DNA from: Streptomyces sp. S3(2020)
GTDB lineage: Bacteria; Actinomycetota; Actinomycetes; Streptomycetales; Streptomycetaceae
Length of the DNA stretch: 64,000 nt
Direction of reading: 5' to 3'
NCBI RefSeq assembly: GCF_013044505.1
Contig: NZ_JABERD010000002.1
Coordinates: forward strand, 62,001 to 126,000
Part shown: positions 27,177 to 35,459 of the stretch, one piece after another
How positions within the stretch are numbered: the stretch's first letter is position 1
Layout: every line of letters begins with the position of its first letter
Notes under the pieces: model-generated
The model's database searches: none
Told to the model about the DNA's origin: nothing
The model's input: the letters and a program-made list of their open reading frames with translations, nothing else
Position numbers and translations under genes: made by a program

Positions 27177-28034
27177 TCACTCCCCGCCGCGTTTGATCGA
27201 GTTGCCCGCGAAGAGGGCCGTGCCGTCGGCCTTGACGTCCTCCAGGTCGAGTCGGCCGCTCTGCCCGTAGAAGGCGACCGGGTTGCGCCACATGACCTGG
27301 TCGACGGTGTCGTCGTCGAAGCCGGCGGCGAGCATCGCGTCGGCGGTCCTGCGGGTCTTGAGCGGGTCGCTGCGCCCCCAGTCGGCGGCCGAGTTGACGA
27401 GCATCCGCTCGGTGCCGTGCTCCTGGAGGATGCGCACCATGCGGTCCTCGGTCAGCTTGGTGTCCGGGTAGATGGAGAAGCCCGCCCAGCAGCCGCTGTC
27501 GGCGACCATGCCCACGGTGAGTTCGTTGAGATGGTCGACGAGGACGTGCTCGGGCGGGATGCCGGACTCGCGCACGACGTCGAGGGTGCGGCGGGTGCCG
27601 ACGGCCTTGTCGCGGTGCGGGGTGTGGACGAGGACGGGCAGTTCGTGCTCGATGGCGAGTTGGAGCTGGCGGGCCAGGGCCTCGTCCTCCTCGGGGGTCA
27701 TGGAGTCGTAGCCGATCTCGCCGACGGCCACCACGCGGTCCTTGGCCAGGTAGCGCGGCAGGACGTCCAACACCCCGGTGCAGCGTGGGTCGTTGGCCTC
27801 CTTCGGGTTGAGGGCGATGGTGCAGCGGTGCTGGATGCCGAACTGCGCGGCGCGATACGGCTCCCAGCCGAGCAGCGCGTCGAAGTAGTCGGTGAAGCTC
27901 TCCACCGAGGTGCGTGGCTGGCCGAGCCAGAAGGAGGGTTCCACCACCGCGCGGACCCCGGCCGCGTACATGGCCTCGTAGTCGTCGGTGGTGCGTGAGG
28001 TCATGTGGATGTGCGGGTCGAAGATGCGCATCAT
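27177..28034 (-). CDS. eboB: TatD-family metal hydrolase of the EBO operon (EboB)
   Basis: The 285-residue amidohydrolase-fold protein opens with 'IFDPHIHMTSRTTDDY' (the HxH metal pair) and continues with 'VVAVGEIGYDSMTPEEDEA' (Glu), 'LPVLVHTPHRDKAVG' (His), 'HVLVDHLNELT' (His) and 'RMLVNSAADWGRSDPL' (Asp). It is closer to the EBO-type TatD proteins than to DNase TatD. The ATG at 28034 overlaps the EboA stop in ATGA. A nuclease role is unlikely here; hydrolysis of a small cyclic substrate is the usual guess. Confidence 0.9.
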   Translation of the reverse strand: MMRIFDPHIHMTSRTTDDYEAMYAAGVRAVVEPSFWLGQPRTSVESFTDYFDALLGWEPYRAAQFGIQHRCTIALNPKEANDPRCTGVLDVLPRYLAKDRVVAVGEIGYDSMTPEEDEALARQLQLAIEHELPVLVHTPHRDKAVGTRRTLDVVRESGIPPEHVLVDHLNELTVGMVADSGCWAGFSIYPDTKLTEDRMVRILQEHGTERMLVNSAADWGRSDPLKTRRTADAMLAAGFDDDTVDQVMWRNPVAFYGQSGRLDLEDVKADGTALFAGNSIKRGGE

Positions 28035-28747
28035 GCTGCTCCGGTGAAGGCGGCGAGGGCCTGTTCGGCGGCGGTTCGGCGGGCGGGGACGGGTGAGTCG
28101 GCTTCGGCGGGCAGCCCGGAGGCCTCCAGCGTGCCGGGGTGGGCGCGCAGGATCGGCCAGACGTCCGCGGGGACGGTCCGGCCTGCGGCGACCCGCTCGT
28201 GGGCGAAGTCGGCGAGCATCCGGGCGAGTTCGCGGTCCGCGCGTTCCTGAAGGCCTGCGACCCGGTCGAGGGGGATCTCGCAGAACACGCACTTCAGTAC
28301 GGCGTGCCGGTAGCCGTCGTAGTCCAGGTGACGTGCGGCGTACGGGCCGAGGGCCGACTCGATCAGGCCGGTGTCGTTGCCGCGCAGCGCGATGTGGACG
28401 AGTGGCAGGCCCAGGTCGACGAAGGAGGGATCCGCCTTCTCCAGCAGGGCCAACGACCTTAGTACGGCCCGCTGTTCGGCGGCGTCCCCGTACCGGTGCA
28501 GGGCGGTGACCTCCTCGGCGAGTTCCGCTCCGCGCAGTGGCAGGGCCGCGAGGAGTCGGGCGCGGGCGGCGTCGGCGACCGTCCAGCCGGGGGTGAGGGG
28601 GCCGCGCCCGCAGCGTCGGCCGACGGCCGGGAAGACGGTGCGTACGGCTGTGGGGTCCTGTCCGACGCGGGCGACGGCCTCGGTCAGCCAGAGCCGTGCG
28701 TCGGGGGTGAGTTGTCGGTCGAGGGCGGTGGATATGTGGGGGTCCAC
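28031..28747 (-). CDS. eboA: EboA-domain metabolite traffic protein
   Basis: The 238-residue soluble helical protein carries the EboA core: 'WTVADAARARLLAAL', 'LHRYGDAAEQRAVLRSLALL', 'VHIALRGNDTGLIESAL' and 'NPYAARHLDYDG'-like 'PYAARHLDYDGYRHAVLKCVFCEIPLDRVAGL'. The last region, with two cysteines and 'IPLDRV', is the most conserved part. The function of EboA is not known; it is the marker gene of EBO/EDB clusters. It overlaps TatD by four bases and follows the isomerase gene after 49 bases. Confidence 0.9.
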   Translation of the reverse strand: MDPHISTALDRQLTPDARLWLTEAVARVGQDPTAVRTVFPAVGRRCGRGPLTPGWTVADAARARLLAALPLRGAELAEEVTALHRYGDAAEQRAVLRSLALLEKADPSFVDLGLPLVHIALRGNDTGLIESALGPYAARHLDYDGYRHAVLKCVFCEIPLDRVAGLQERADRELARMLADFAHERVAAGRTVPADVWPILRAHPGTLEASGLPAEADSPVPARRTAAEQALAAFTGAA

Positions 28748-28796
28748 GGCGCAGGTCTCCTGTTCGGATGTGCTGATGTCGGAGGAGGTCGGGGCC

Positions 28797-29657
28797 TCAG
28801 GACGGCTCGGCGGCCTTCAGGAACTCCAGGGAGCGGCGGGCGACGTCGGGCGCGTCCAGGGCGGCGCCCTGGATCTCCACGGAGACCGGTCCGAGGTAGC
28901 CGGAGGCCTTCAGCGCGGCCAGGACGGGCGGGAAGTCGATCTCGCCCGCGCCGAGTTCGAGGTGCTCGTGGACCCCGCGCCGCATGTCCTCGATCTGCAC
29001 GTTCACCAGGTGCGGCGCCGCCAGCGCCACGCAGTCGAGCAGTGCGGGCTCCTCGACGCAGTGGGCGTGCCCGATGTCCAGGGTGATGCCGAACAGGGCG
29101 GGATCGCCGAGCAGTCGCCGCAGCTCCAGGACGCGCCGCACGGTGTCGACGAACATGTACGGCTCGGGCTCGAAGCCCAGGGCCACACCGTGCTCGCCGG
29201 CGATCGCCAGGACCTCTTCGCAGCCCGCGGCCAGCCGTTTCCAGGCCTCTTCCTCGGGCATGCCCCGCGGCGCCGGGCCGCTGCACAGCTGGACGGCCGG
29301 GGCGCCGAGGTCGGCCGCGACGCGCACCGCGCGCGCCAGCAGGTCGACGCGCCGCCCGCTGTCGGCCGGGGACATCAGGGTGGGGTGGTGCTTGTGCCAC
29401 GGGTCCAGGAGGTAGGGCGCTCCGGTCTCCACCATGACGGCGAGGCCGAGGCGGTCCAACCGCCGTGCGAGTCGGTCGACTTGGCGGGGCAGGTCGGAGG
29501 CGTACGGGTCGAGGTGGCCGTGGTCCAGGGTGAGGCCGACGGAGTCGTATCCCAGGTCGGCGAGGACGGTCAGTACGTCGTCGAGGCGGTGGCAGGCGAA
29601 GCCGTTGGTGCCGAACCCGAACCGAAGGCGCTCCGGAGGCCCGGGTTTCGGGGTCAC
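28797..29657 (-). CDS. Sugar-phosphate isomerase/epimerase (AP_endonuc_2 TIM barrel)
   Basis: The 286-residue protein is a xylose-isomerase-like barrel: 'GFGTNGFACHRLDDVLTVL' at the start, 'VALGFEPEPYMFVDT' (metal Glu), 'ITLDIGHAHCVEEPA' (Asp/His), 'VNVQIEDMRRGVHEHLELGAGEIDFPPVL' and 'YLGPVSVEIQ' (Glu). These ligands fit a divalent-metal aldose/ketose isomerase or epimerase. It is a second barrel protein beside EboE and may act on the same sugar-like intermediate. Its start overlaps the prenyltransferase stop by four bases. Confidence 0.88.
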   Translation of the reverse strand: MTPKPGPPERLRFGFGTNGFACHRLDDVLTVLADLGYDSVGLTLDHGHLDPYASDLPRQVDRLARRLDRLGLAVMVETGAPYLLDPWHKHHPTLMSPADSGRRVDLLARAVRVAADLGAPAVQLCSGPAPRGMPEEEAWKRLAAGCEEVLAIAGEHGVALGFEPEPYMFVDTVRRVLELRRLLGDPALFGITLDIGHAHCVEEPALLDCVALAAPHLVNVQIEDMRRGVHEHLELGAGEIDFPPVLAALKASGYLGPVSVEIQGAALDAPDVARRSLEFLKAAEPS

Positions 29658-30553
29658 GTCGGCGACACCTTCCGCGCGAGTCTGCGGGCCAGCGGATGCG
29701 CCGCGGCCAGGATCCCGGCGAGCCCGGTACTGCCGCCCCCCGCGGTGAGCGCCGCCTGGAGGGGCATCAGCGACATGATCCCGGTGCCCACCGCGTTCCG
29801 CACGTTCGTCGCGGACGGTTCGCGTGCCGCGCGGGCCTGCGCGGTGCCGTACGAGGCGAGGTAGGCGAGCGCTCCCAGGGCCGCGCCGGTCCGGGCGGTC
29901 CTGCCGTGCCCGCGCAGGCCCGGAAGTGCCGCGGCGGCCACGGCGGTCGCGGTGCTGCCGGCCAGCGTGGCGGCGGGTACCTCGCGCGGGGCGCCGGATA
30001 TCTCGTGGCGGCTCAGTGCCGTGACGGTGTAGGTGTGCGCGCCGACCAGCAGGGCGGCCGGCAGTGCGGACGCCCTGCGTCCCGGCTCGGCTCCGGCCAG
30101 GACGTTGCAGGCCCGGGCGCCCGCCATGGCCGCGGGTCCGGCGGCGGTGGACTTGAGGCCGAGGTCGTACGCCCAGACCAGTCCGGTCAGCGGCAGCGCC
30201 ACACCGAGCGCCCGCCGCCCGCCGGTCAGGGCGGCGAGGCCGAGCCCGGCGGCGGTGAGTCCACAGGCGGTGGCGAGGGCGGTACGGCGGGCCACCCGCC
30301 CTGAGGGCACGGGGCGTTCGGGCCGCTCCACCGCGTCGACGGTCGCGTCCGCGTAGTCGTTGAGCGCCATCCCGGCCCAGTAGAGGGCCACGGACGACGC
30401 CATCGTGCCGAGGATGCGGGGCGACGGTGTCCCCGCGCTCGCGGCGGCCCCTGCCAGGACATCACCGGGCACACTCAACGCCGCGGGCAGACGGACGAGT
30501 TGCGCCAGATCAGCGAGGCGGGGGGAGGAATTACGGTTGCTGGGGCCGTCCAT
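29654..30553 (-). CDS. eboC: UbiA-family prenyltransferase (EboC / SCO3242 type)
   Basis: The 299-residue membrane protein has about eight helices. The first Asp-rich motif is 'NDYADATVDAVERPERPVPSGRV' (NDxxDxxxD), which binds Mg-prenyl diphosphate; the second motif region 'LVWAYDLGLKSTAAGPAAMAGAR' is shorter and has only one Asp, so activity may be altered. It is the first gene of the leftward EBO operon. AGGG lies eight bases before the ATG. EboC proteins resemble SCO3242-type prenyltransferases found in Streptomyces antibiotic clusters. It presumably joins a prenyl chain to a polar head group, perhaps making a lipid-linked carrier. Confidence 0.9.
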   Translation of the reverse strand: MDGPSNRNSSPRLADLAQLVRLPAALSVPGDVLAGAAASAGTPSPRILGTMASSVALYWAGMALNDYADATVDAVERPERPVPSGRVARRTALATACGLTAAGLGLAALTGGRRALGVALPLTGLVWAYDLGLKSTAAGPAAMAGARACNVLAGAEPGRRASALPAALLVGAHTYTVTALSRHEISGAPREVPAATLAGSTATAVAAAALPGLRGHGRTARTGAALGALAYLASYGTAQARAAREPSATNVRNAVGTGIMSLMPLQAALTAGGGSTGLAGILAAAHPLARRLARKVSPT

Positions 30554-30570
30554 GATCGGACCCTACGCCG

Positions 30571-30584
30571 AAAACTTCAGTTTT
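30571..30584. promoter_or_regulatory. AT-rich palindrome in the EBO operon leader
   Basis: AAAACTTCAGTTTT has six-base arms that match perfectly around a two-base centre. It lies 17 bases upstream of the EboC start and just downstream of a possible -10 (TATGAG on the minus strand, 30593-30598). Its A/T richness stands out. A repressor-operator role for the whole operon is the simplest reading; no cognate regulator is adjacent. Confidence 0.5.
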
Positions 30585-30660
30585 GGACATCCTCATACCC
30601 TCACCGCTGTGAAGAATTTGTGCGCGGGGTGTGCCACGTGACCGCGCCGAGTGACCGCAC

Positions 30661-31572
30661 CTACTCGGGTGGCGTCGGTGTGTCGTGCGTGCGGTACATC
30701 GCCTGGACGTCCAGCTCCAGTTGGACCGTCGGGCCGACCACGGCGATCCCCCGCGCCAGCATGGACCGCCAGTTGAGCGTGTAGTCCTCCCTGTGCAGTT
30801 CGGCCTTGGCGAGGGCGGCGCACCGGAGTTCCTCGCCGTAACCGCCGTTGACCATGCCGAGGTAGTTCGTGTCCAGCGACACCGACCGGCTCACTCCGTG
30901 CATGGTCAGCGTGCCCAGCAGCGACCACCTGCTGCCGCCCCGGTAGGCGAAGCGGGTGCTTCTGAAGTCGATGTAGGGGAAGTGCTCGACGTCGAGGAAG
31001 TCGGCGGACCGCAGGTGTGCGTCCCGGGTGTTGTTGCCGGTGGTGATGCTGGAGGCGTCGATGCGCACGTGCACACGGGAGTCGCCGATGTCCTGGGTGA
31101 CCTGGATGCCGCCCTCGAACCGTTCGAAACGGCCGTGCACATGGGCCATGCCGACATGCTTGGCGATGAACCGGATCGCGGTGTGCGGCGGGTCGAAGAG
31201 CCAGGTGCCGGGGACCGGGAGTTCGGCCTGCCGGGCCGGCTGGAGCCAGACGCGCTGGGACTCCAGGCCCGCGTCGGCGACGACGTCGATGCTCTCGCGG
31301 TGCGGTTCCAGTCCCTCGGCCACGATCATCAGGCTGTAGCCGCCCGGCGGCAGCGCGGCCAGGAACAGGCCGTACGGATCCGTGGTGCCGCGTGCCGCGA
31401 CCTGGTGGCTGCGGAGTTCGGTCACCGTCACCTCGGCACCGCCGAGCGGTTGGTTCACCGGGTCGAGGACCTCGCGGCAGACGACGCCCGCGCCGGCCGG
31501 GACCGGCAGCGCGAGGCCCGCGGCACCTCCGGAGGCATTCTTCAGTCGCCGCCGGAGCAGTCCGAGGGGCAT
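30661..31572 (-). CDS. YceI-family lipid-binding protein with N-terminal CarbopepD_reg-like domain
   Basis: The 303-residue protein has an N-terminal beta-sandwich ('VVCREVLDPVNQPLGGAEVTV', 'TDPYGLFLAALPPGGYSLMI'; about 25-105) like carboxypeptidase regulatory domains, and a C-terminal YceI lipocalin-like domain ('GTWLFDPPHTAIRFIAKHVGMAHVHGRF', 'DARLRSADFLDVEHFP'-type motif, 'GTLTMHGVSRSVSL'). YceI proteins bind isoprenoids or other lipids. There is no signal peptide. I chose the ATG at 31572 (AAAGG eight bases upstream) over the GTG at 31581. It lies 107 bases before the EBO operon on the same strand and after the maleylacetate reductase; it could belong to either unit. Confidence 0.85.
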   Translation of the reverse strand: MPLGLLRRRLKNASGGAAGLALPVPAGAGVVCREVLDPVNQPLGGAEVTVTELRSHQVAARGTTDPYGLFLAALPPGGYSLMIVAEGLEPHRESIDVVADAGLESQRVWLQPARQAELPVPGTWLFDPPHTAIRFIAKHVGMAHVHGRFERFEGGIQVTQDIGDSRVHVRIDASSITTGNNTRDAHLRSADFLDVEHFPYIDFRSTRFAYRGGSRWSLLGTLTMHGVSRSVSLDTNYLGMVNGGYGEELRCAALAKAELHREDYTLNWRSMLARGIAVVGPTVQLELDVQAMYRTHDTPTPPE

Positions 31573-31597
31573 GGGGTCCACCTTTCCGTTCTGGTTT

Positions 31598-31730
31598 TTC
31601 AGGAGTCGCGGTGCTCTTCAGGAGTCGCGGTGTTCTTCAGGAGACTCGGTGCTCTTCAGGAGTCGCGGTGTTCTTCAGGAGACTCGGTGCTCCTCGGGAG
31701 TCCCGGCGTTCTTCAGGAATCCCTGCGCGG
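31598..31730. repeat. Seven 19-bp tandem repeats between reductase and YceI gene
   Basis: Units of 19 bases, consensus TTCAGGAGTCGCGGTGCTC, begin at 31598, 31617, 31636, 31655, 31674, 31693 and 31712. Units 3 and 5 share an ACT variant, showing higher-order duplication. The last unit contains the last codons and stop of the maleylacetate reductase gene (CGGGATTCC-type end on the minus strand), so the array seems to have grown from the gene's 3' end. It fills nearly all of the 140-base gap. Confidence 0.93.
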
Positions 31731-32783
31731 CCGGTCGCCCGTGTACGCCGCTCTCAGCACGTCCAGCGCGCCCTGCGCGGTGACCTCGCGCGGGTTGGGG
31801 TACGCCTGCTCGGCCGCCACCTGCGCGGCCGCCGCCACATCGGCCTCGGCCAGGCCGAGTTCGGCCAGCGAGCGGGGTACGCCGGGACCATCGGCGAGGT
31901 CCCGCACCGCACTCGGGACGTCGTCCGTGCCCAGGGCCCGGCCGAGCGCCGCCATGGCCTCGGGCGCGGCGGGCGCGTTGTACGCGAGGGCGTAGGGCAG
32001 GACCACGGTGTGCGTCTCGGCGTGCGGCAGGCCGTAGGTGCCGCCGAGGACATGGCAGAGCTTGTGGTGCAGCCCCATGGTGGTCGCGCCGAGCGCGGCA
32101 CCGCAGAGCCAGGCTCCGTACAGGGCCCGGCCGCGGGCGTCCAGGTCCCGGGGAGCGGCGGTCAGGGCGGGCAGGGCGTCGGCCATGGCGCGTACGCCCT
32201 CCTCGGCCATCAGTGACACCAGTGGCGAGGCGTCCGGCGCGTACAGGGCCTCGGCCGCGTGCGCGAGGGCGTTGACGCCGCTGGTCACGGAGAGGTCCAC
32301 CGGGAGGGACAGGGTGAGTTCGGGGTCGTAGACGACACTGCGCGGCAGGACCGAGGGATCGCGGCCGGTGCGCTTGGCCCCGTGTTCGGTCAGGCCCCAG
32401 ACGGGGGTCATCTCGGAGCCGGAGTACGTGGAGGGCACGGCGACCAGCGGCAGTCCGGTGCGCAGCGCGATCGCCTTGCCGAGGCCGATGGCGGAGCCGC
32501 CGCCCACGGCCACACAGCCGTCGGCTCCGGCGGCCCGCGCGACCGCCACGGCCCGGTCGGCGACCTCGGCGGGCACATGCATCCGCGCCTCGGTGTGCAG
32601 CCCCGCGCAGTCACCGCCGAGCGCGTCCGCGACGGCCCGGGCGGTCCGCGCGCCCCGTGGCCCGCTGACCACCAACACCCTTCGCAGCCCCAGTCGTTCG
32701 ACCTCGCCGGGGACCGCGGTTTCGGCGGCGCCGGGGCGCAGGACGACCCGCATCGGCTGGGCCTCGTACGTGAACTCCTTCAC
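31713..32783 (-). CDS. Maleylacetate reductase
   Basis: The 356-residue protein belongs to the iron-alcohol-dehydrogenase fold and reduces maleylacetate to 3-oxoadipate with NAD(P)H. Signatures: 'CVAVGGGSAIGLGKAIALRTGLPLVAVPSTYSGSEMTPVWG' and 'GLHHKLCHVLGGTYGLPHAETHTVVLPYALAYNAPA', with the conserved histidines that stand in for metal ligands. The GTG at 32783 overlaps the dioxygenase stop (GTGA), implying coupled translation in the order monooxygenase, dioxygenase, reductase. Its 3' end has been copied into a tandem repeat. Confidence 0.93.
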   Translation of the reverse strand: MKEFTYEAQPMRVVLRPGAAETAVPGEVERLGLRRVLVVSGPRGARTARAVADALGGDCAGLHTEARMHVPAEVADRAVAVARAAGADGCVAVGGGSAIGLGKAIALRTGLPLVAVPSTYSGSEMTPVWGLTEHGAKRTGRDPSVLPRSVVYDPELTLSLPVDLSVTSGVNALAHAAEALYAPDASPLVSLMAEEGVRAMADALPALTAAPRDLDARGRALYGAWLCGAALGATTMGLHHKLCHVLGGTYGLPHAETHTVVLPYALAYNAPAAPEAMAALGRALGTDDVPSAVRDLADGPGVPRSLAELGLAEADVAAAAQVAAEQAYPNPREVTAQGALDVLRAAYTGDRPRRDS

Positions 32784-33631
32784 GGGCGGACCGAGTTGAG
32801 GACGAGGTCGAAGCGGGCGTGCCGGAACGGGGTCGGGACGCCGAACTCCCGTGCCAGGACGGGGTCGTCGGTCTGCGTGAAGTCCTGGACGAGGCTCTGC
32901 TTGACCGCGAACACCGCGTCCGAGTCGAGGTAGTCGCCGCCCGCCACGAAGATGTGCGTGGTGACCGGCTCGTGTCCCTCGGCCGTGGCGATGAAGTGGA
33001 TGTGGGCCGGACGGTAGGGATGCCGGCCCGTGGCCCGCAGCAGTTTCCCGACGGGGCCGTCGGTGGGGATCGGGTACGGGCTCGGCACACAGGTGCGGAA
33101 CCAGAAGCGGCCCTCGTCGTCCGCAGTGAACAGCCCGCGTCCGTTGCCCGCGGGCTGGATCCCCGGCTGCTGGACGTCGTAGAAGCCGTTGCCGTCGGCC
33201 TGCCAGACGTCCAGGAGCGCGCCCGGCAGCGGGGTGCCGTCCGCCGACAGCACCCGTCCGCTGACCACGCACGGCTCGCCGCCGCCGACCAGGTCGATGT
33301 CCGCGCCGAGGGCACGGACCGGTGACTCGGTCATGTGGAAGGGCCCCAGGACCGTGCTCTCGGTACCTCCCTCTGCGCTGTTGACCGTCTCCACCAGCAT
33401 CGAGACGCCGAGCACGTCCGACAGCAGGATGAACTCCTGGCGGGTGTCCGTGCAGGTCTGCCCGGTCGCCGTCAGGAAGCCGACGGCCTGCTCCCACTCC
33501 GCCATGGTCGGCTCGGTCTCCCGGACGAAGGCGTGCAGATGGCGGGTGAGGGCGGCGAGCAGTGCGCGCAGCCGGGGGTCCGGCGTGCCGTCGAGGCTGT
33601 CGACCACGCTCCGGGTGAGTTCGGCGCTCAT
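32780..33631 (-). CDS. Hydroxyquinol 1,2-dioxygenase (intradiol)
   Basis: The 283-residue enzyme cleaves hydroxyquinol between the hydroxyls to maleylacetate. It has the N-terminal helical dimerisation region ('EWEQAVGFLTATGQTCTDTRQEFILLSDVLGVSMLV') and the catalytic beta-sandwich with non-heme Fe(III) ligands in 'NGFYDVQQPG' (Tyr) and 'HPYRPAHIHF' (Tyr, His, His). 'STVLGPFHMTESPV' is typical of the hydroxyquinol/chlorocatechol group. It overlaps the monooxygenase stop by one base and the reductase start by four, placing it mid-operon. Confidence 0.93.
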   Translation of the reverse strand: MSAELTRSVVDSLDGTPDPRLRALLAALTRHLHAFVRETEPTMAEWEQAVGFLTATGQTCTDTRQEFILLSDVLGVSMLVETVNSAEGGTESTVLGPFHMTESPVRALGADIDLVGGGEPCVVSGRVLSADGTPLPGALLDVWQADGNGFYDVQQPGIQPAGNGRGLFTADDEGRFWFRTCVPSPYPIPTDGPVGKLLRATGRHPYRPAHIHFIATAEGHEPVTTHIFVAGGDYLDSDAVFAVKQSLVQDFTQTDDPVLAREFGVPTPFRHARFDLVLNSVRP

Positions 33632-35388
33632 CAGGCGTGCCCGAGGATGCGCCGCACGGCCTCGGTGAGCGTGTGCTCGGCGTCCGCACCGGAGGCGGCC
33701 GCCGTCGCGTGCCGGAAGGCGACGTACCCGTCGGGCCGTACGAGGAGTGCTCCCCCGTCGGCGACCTCGCTCAGCCGCGCCCAGTCGCCGTACGGGTCCT
33801 CGTACTCCTGGCCCGGGCCGATGACGACGGTGGCGATCTCCAGGTCCTGGGCGTCGGCCGCCCGTACCCAGTCGGTGCCGCCGATGCCGGTGATCAGTGT
33901 GAAGCGGCCCTGTCCGACGGTGTCGAGGGTGGAGAGGGTGCGGGTGCCGGAGGTGATCCAGGCGTGCGGGAGTCTGGCGCCGGGGCGGGAGGACGGCTGG
34001 TGGTGGAGTTCGGGGTCGCGGTCGAAGCCGGGGTCGTCGGTGCCGTCGGGGACGATCCCGGTGGAGGTGTAGCGCTGGTTGAGGTCGACGCCGTGCGCGT
34101 TGAACTCGTAGGCCTTGAACGCGATCGCCTCCCGCAGCCGCGCCCGCTGCTTCTCGGCGGCCTCGGTGTCCTCCTTGCGGGCGGCGATGTTGGCCCACAG
34201 CTGCTCGGGGGTCTGTGGGGAGAGCCCGTCGAGGGCTTCGAAGACCGGGGCGGTCTCGCCGATGGACTTGTTGGCGCGGGTGACGATCTGCCTGCCGATC
34301 GGGGCGCGTTCGGCGGTGTAGGTGTCGAGCAGCTTCGGGGAGGCGGTGCCGTCGAGGACGAGCTTGAGCTTCCAGGCCAGGTTGTAGGAGTCCTGGATGG
34401 AGGTGTTGGAGCCCAGGCCGTTGGACGGCGGGTGGCGGTGCGTGGCGTCGCCGGCGCAGAAGACCCGGCCCGCGGAGTAGGTCTCGGCGTACATCTCGTT
34501 GACGGTCCAGGCGGAGGAGGACTTGATGGTCACCGGGATGTCGTCGTCGCCGACCAGCCGGCGTACGACGGACTCGGCGTATGCGGTGGTCAGGTCGGGG
34601 GCGCCGGCGTTCACGTCGTAGCCCCACACGATCAGCCACTCGTTCCAGGGCCTCACACAGCGCACCAGGCCCGCGCCGATGCCGCCCACGGTGGCACCCG
34701 GGGCGAGGACCCAGTAGAGCGTGGAGGGGCGGTGGGCGGTGTACTTCGACAGGTCGGCGTCGAAGACGATGTTGATGCTGCCGGCCACTCCCATCTGGCC
34801 GCCCATCGGCAGCCCGGCGTCCTCGGCGACCTGCGACCGGCCGCCGTCGGCGCCGATCAGGTACTTGGCGCGGATGGTGTACTCGTCGCCGCGCAGCCGG
34901 TCCTCGACGGTGACCGTGACACCGGAGTCGTCCTGGACGAAGGACTTGTAGACGGTGCTGAAGCGCAGGTTCGTCCCACGCGAGACCGCGGCGTCCATGA
35001 GCACCGGTTCCATGAGGTGCTGGGGCATGTCGCACATCCGGGTGGGGCTGGCGAGTTCGTGCGCGGCCTGGACGAGCGGATCGTTGCCCCAGGAGCGGAC
35101 CCGGCCGAGCTCCTCGCCGGCGAGGCTGGTGCAGAAGGTCGTGTTGCCCATCAGCTGCTGCGGGGTGGCCTTCGCGACGACCTCGTCCTCGACACCGAGG
35201 TCGCGCAGCACCTCCATGGTGCGCTGGTTGGTGATGTGCGCCCTGGGCGTGTCGGCGAGGCTCGCGTAGCGCGTGACGACGATGTTGGGTACGCCGTAGC
35301 TGCTCAGGGCGAGTGCGGCGGCGCCGCCCGCGGGACCACTGCCGACGATCAGTACGTCGGTCACGACATCGGGCTCGACGGTCTGCAC
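33631..35388 (-). CDS. FAD-dependent phenol/resorcinol hydroxylase
   Basis: The 585-residue class A flavoprotein monooxygenase has the FAD motif VGSGPAGG at the N-terminus, the DG motif 'YLIGADGGRSQVAEDAGL', and 'GRVFCAGDATHRHPPSNGLGSNTSIQD'. A C-terminal thioredoxin-like region follows, as in phenol hydroxylases and TfdB. I chose the GTG at 35388, eight bases after GGAG, rather than the ATG at 35436. Being first in the operon with hydroxyquinol dioxygenase and maleylacetate reductase, it most likely hydroxylates resorcinol or another phenol to hydroxyquinol. Confidence 0.92.
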   Translation of the reverse strand: MQTVEPDVVTDVLIVGSGPAGGAAALALSSYGVPNIVVTRYASLADTPRAHITNQRTMEVLRDLGVEDEVVAKATPQQLMGNTTFCTSLAGEELGRVRSWGNDPLVQAAHELASPTRMCDMPQHLMEPVLMDAAVSRGTNLRFSTVYKSFVQDDSGVTVTVEDRLRGDEYTIRAKYLIGADGGRSQVAEDAGLPMGGQMGVAGSINIVFDADLSKYTAHRPSTLYWVLAPGATVGGIGAGLVRCVRPWNEWLIVWGYDVNAGAPDLTTAYAESVVRRLVGDDDIPVTIKSSSAWTVNEMYAETYSAGRVFCAGDATHRHPPSNGLGSNTSIQDSYNLAWKLKLVLDGTASPKLLDTYTAERAPIGRQIVTRANKSIGETAPVFEALDGLSPQTPEQLWANIAARKEDTEAAEKQRARLREAIAFKAYEFNAHGVDLNQRYTSTGIVPDGTDDPGFDRDPELHHQPSSRPGARLPHAWITSGTRTLSTLDTVGQGRFTLITGIGGTDWVRAADAQDLEIATVVIGPGQEYEDPYGDWARLSEVADGGALLVRPDGYVAFRHATAAASGADAEHTLTEAVRRILGHA

Positions 35389-35459
35389 GGGGGACGCTCC
35401 AGGGAATGAGAACAGGCACCTACTGTCCAAGATCATGTACGGGGGTGCGGGAGCGCGGG

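Noticed and set aside
31598..31730. CRISPR array
   Set aside because: The 19-bp units are directly joined with no unique spacers and no cas genes are present.
31713..32783. EboD-type sugar-phosphate cyclase
   Set aside because: The protein shares the general dehydroquinate-synthase/iron-ADH fold, but its GLHHKLCHVLGG and PHAETHTVVLPY motifs and its operon with hydroxyquinol dioxygenase identify maleylacetate reductase.
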